Below, one piece after another: positions 62,346 to 64,000 of a DNA stretch of 64,000 nt. The DNA lies in the NCBI GenBank assembly GCA_041941305.1, contig JBGTQJ010000001.1, positions 1 through 64,000 of the forward strand, given 5' to 3'. Positions within the stretch are counted from its first letter, which is position 1. Every line of letters begins with the position of its first letter. The notes beneath the pieces are model-generated. The model saw only the letters and a program-made list of their open reading frames with translations, made no database searches and was not told the origin of the DNA. Made by a program: the position numbers and the translations under genes. This DNA is from JANSWP01 sp041941305. GTDB lineage: Bacteria > Bacteroidota > Bacteroidia > Chitinophagales > Saprospiraceae.

Positions 62346-62993
62346 TCAAAGCCCTTCTTTTACTGATTGCAACAAATCCCTAATCACTTCATGTTTCCCT
62401 TCAAAAATTGTCGTCTTCATTTCCACACCTTGCTCGCCTATCATTCCAGTATACCAATCCAATCGTTTTTCAGTTAAAAATTCATCTTCGGTACCATATA
62501 GAAACTGAATATTCTTTGAATTAAAAAAATCAAGATGAGGTCGGTAATCTAAATCTTCAGGCATAAAGCCAGCCCACAAAATCAAATGTTCAAATCTCGG
62601 AAATTTTTGCATAATCCACCGGCACTGAGTAGCCACGCCTTGTGAAAATCCGAAAAGCACAATCTTTACATCATCCGCTAGTTGAGGCACAAATAAATCA
62701 TAAATCATTTGTAAATAATTGGCATAATCATCTATTTCATCAAGCCTGTCTTCCCGAGTCATCCAGGATGAGCCCACTGGACCAGTAAATCCACCAAAAT
62801 AAAACCTCGATAGTGCATCAGGCGCTACCACCAAGGTTGCTCCATCATCCAAACCTTCAAATTTGTAGATAAACTTTTTAGCTAATTGTCCATAGCCGTG
62901 CGTAACCAGCCAAAATTGCTTTATTTTCTTGGAAGGGGTTCCGATTGTATAATAATGGGCAGTTTTTGGTACAGTAAGTTTATGTGCTTGCAT
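62346..62993 (-). CDS. Alpha/beta hydrolase, carboxylesterase-like
   Basis: 215 residues with the family order LVTHGYGQLAKKF (oxyanion region), nucleophile Ser in LFGFSQGVATQ, the acidic residue around GTEDEFL and the catalytic His in FEGKHEV. It is like short phospholipase/carboxylesterases, cytoplasmic, with no signal peptide. The substrate is unknown. It lies 180 bases upstream of the caspase gene on the same strand. Membership in that system is not indicated by the sequence. Confidence 0.85.
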   Translation of the reverse strand: MQAHKLTVPKTAHYYTIGTPSKKIKQFWLVTHGYGQLAKKFIYKFEGLDDGATLVVAPDALSRFYFGGFTGPVGSSWMTREDRLDEIDDYANYLQMIYDLFVPQLADDVKIVLFGFSQGVATQCRWIMQKFPRFEHLILWAGFMPEDLDYRPHLDFFNSKNIQFLYGTEDEFLTEKRLDWYTGMIGEQGVEMKTTIFEGKHEVIRDLLQSVKEGL

Positions 62994-63116
62994 AGGGGCA
63001 AAAATGGGAAAGTATTCGAGTTTCTTAGTTTAAAATGGTAGAAATTTGTTCTAAGTGGTTCAAATTTGTTTAAGATTATAAAACTCAGCATTACATCCTT
63101 TTTCACAACTTTATCA

Positions 63117-63151
63117 ACGAAAAAAACGGAAGCCTGTAAGTACAGACTTCC
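63117..63151 (-). terminator. Terminator after the right-edge T9SS gene
   Basis: Read on the minus strand, CGGAAGTCTGT-ACTT-ACAGGCTTCCG is followed by a T-run. It lies about 30 bases after the stop of the gene at 63182. Confidence 0.85.
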
Positions 63152-63181
63152 GCATCGTTAATCTCCATAACGTATTGGAAT

Positions 63182-64000
63182 TCAAACTTTTATCAGTTTT
63201 TGAGTGTGAATTACTTTTCCGTTGGAGGAGATGTTTAGGAAATAGACATCGGCTGAAAGTTGGTTTGTTGGTAAGGTAACTTCATATGTTTCTTTAGCAT
63301 TTAATGCTTCCCTTTGAATGCTTAGCTTTTTTTGACCCAACATATTCCAAACTTCAATAAGGACTTCTCCAGGTCTGTCTAACTGAAATTGGATGTTGGC
63401 ATTTCCAGAAGTTGGATTTGGAAATATATTCATTTCATTTTCCACTGTATTTTCAAATTCCAGGTTCAAATCCATTGCCTCTCCATTTTCAGTATAAGCC
63501 TTAGCCTTGGTAAAATCAGAATTGATATCGAGGAAATCACTCAATTGACCACTATTGAGCACTTTGAAATTTAGGTAAAATAAATCTTCATTTTCAAAAA
63601 TACTTTGGGTATTTATATCCATCCATTGGGTGGTGATGAATCCTTTTTCTTTGTATTTTAGATTAAAATTTTGCTGCGTCAAATCAATAGCACCTGCTTC
63701 AAAATCAATTAATTGTAAGGCAGTTTGGTCAAAGGTGAAAGTTCCCTGATAGGCTGCAATATTTTGGAAGTTAGTGCTTTTAAATGGAACGGATATCTCT
63801 TCCCCTATTTCCAGGTTTTGATTTTGAACAGTAAAGGTAAGCGGTGCAAAGTCAGATCGATCATCGCTGTTCTGAAATCCATTCCAATTAGCTGAATTGT
63901 TCACATCGCCTACCTTGAGTCCCGTCAAATTCAGATTGACCTGATGTCCATATGCAGGGTCGAAGTCAATTACTTCATCTACTCCACAAGTTTGGCTATT
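63182..64000 (-). CDS. 3' part of a T9SS-secreted protein (cohesin-like module and sorting tail)
   Basis: The frame is open from 63182 to the window edge (273 codons), so the gene starts outside. Visible are a dockerin-like stretch (NLTGLKVGDVNNSANW), a cohesin-like beta domain (about 140 residues, QNLEIGEEISVPFKSTNFQN) and a T9SS type A tail (MNIFPNPTSGNANIQF...HTQKLIKV). The protein is exported to the surface. An internal TTG at 63928 is not a real start because the reading continues. Its catalytic part, if any, is not in this window. Confidence 0.85.
   Translation of the reverse strand, partial: NSQTCGVDEVIDFDPAYGHQVNLNLTGLKVGDVNNSANWNGFQNSDDRSDFAPLTFTVQNQNLEIGEEISVPFKSTNFQNIAAYQGTFTFDQTALQLIDFEAGAIDLTQQNFNLKYKEKGFITTQWMDINTQSIFENEDLFYLNFKVLNSGQLSDFLDINSDFTKAKAYTENGEAMDLNLEFENTVENEMNIFPNPTSGNANIQFQLDRPGEVLIEVWNMLGQKKLSIQREALNAKETYEVTLPTNQLSADVYFLNISSNGKVIHTQKLIKV

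Noticed and set aside
62346..62993. Alpha/beta hydrolase as a fifth member of the caspase system
   Set aside because: It shares the strand but has a 180-base gap, no docking segment and no known link; neighbourhood alone is not enough.
63182..63928. Complete 248-residue protein starting at TTG 63928
   Set aside because: The frame continues open to the window edge with dockerin-like sequence upstream, so it is the end of a larger gene.

Overview
This window reads as a chromosomal stretch of a moderately AT-rich member of the Bacteroidota, most likely a Saprospira/Lewinella-type lineage. Pointers to the phylum are TAnnTTTG-type -7 promoter boxes, a carboxypeptidase-regulatory/plug TonB receptor, several T9SS sorting tails, an FtsZ ending in NSFLHDNVD, and a dcw (division and cell wall) cluster without murF. 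The closer placement is inference from caspase genes, GCTDPTALNFDP-type secreted modules and many small palindromic repeats.

Layout. 1-460: a duplicated, damaged tRNA-Ser with a small GIY-YIG nuclease between the copies. 1.1-31 kb: mostly ordinary accessory and housekeeping genes. These are a TonB receptor, a frameshifted GTPase, a VPS10/BNR protein, a DUF1295 membrane protein, an inositol-dehydrogenase-like oxidoreductase, a copper P-type ATPase, a lipoprotein, tRNA-His with hisS, a CDGSH protein, a TPR histidine kinase, a tiny double-glycine peptide, a CotH-like protein, an LLM flavoenzyme, a sodium/solute symporter and a large M64 metallopeptidase. They are separated by MITE-like palindromic elements.

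31.5-52.4 kb (minus strand): the whole dcw cluster in the order mraZ-rsmH-ftsL-ftsI-murE-mraY-murD-ftsW-murG-murC-ftsQ-ftsA-ftsZ. It builds UDP-MurNAc-pentapeptide and lipid II and assembles the septal ring. Its gaps are unusually colonised by a HEPN/nucleotidyltransferase pair, a MITE at the murG stop codon, a DUF559 nuclease gene, a broken four-helix-bundle gene, and a PIN toxin/antitoxin pair with a further unknown gene. FtsW carries a long Gly/Arg-rich tail, and two Mur ligase genes contain heptanucleotide repeat arrays.

52.9-62.2 kb (minus strand): a four-gene apparent conflict or cell-suicide system. It comprises a caspase-like protease, an adaptor with a STAND-like degenerate NTPase domain, a MoxR AAA+ ATPase, and an 1810-residue membrane protein combining a CoxE-like N-terminus, PKD, vWA-like, TPR, N-acetylmuramoyl-alanine-amidase and FGE/sulfatase-modifying domains. 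The caspase C-terminus and the adaptor N-terminus share a near-identical helical segment encoded by different codons, which suggests a selected homotypic docking module. This is the most interesting part of the window. The right edge holds an alpha/beta hydrolase and the 3' end of a T9SS-secreted protein.
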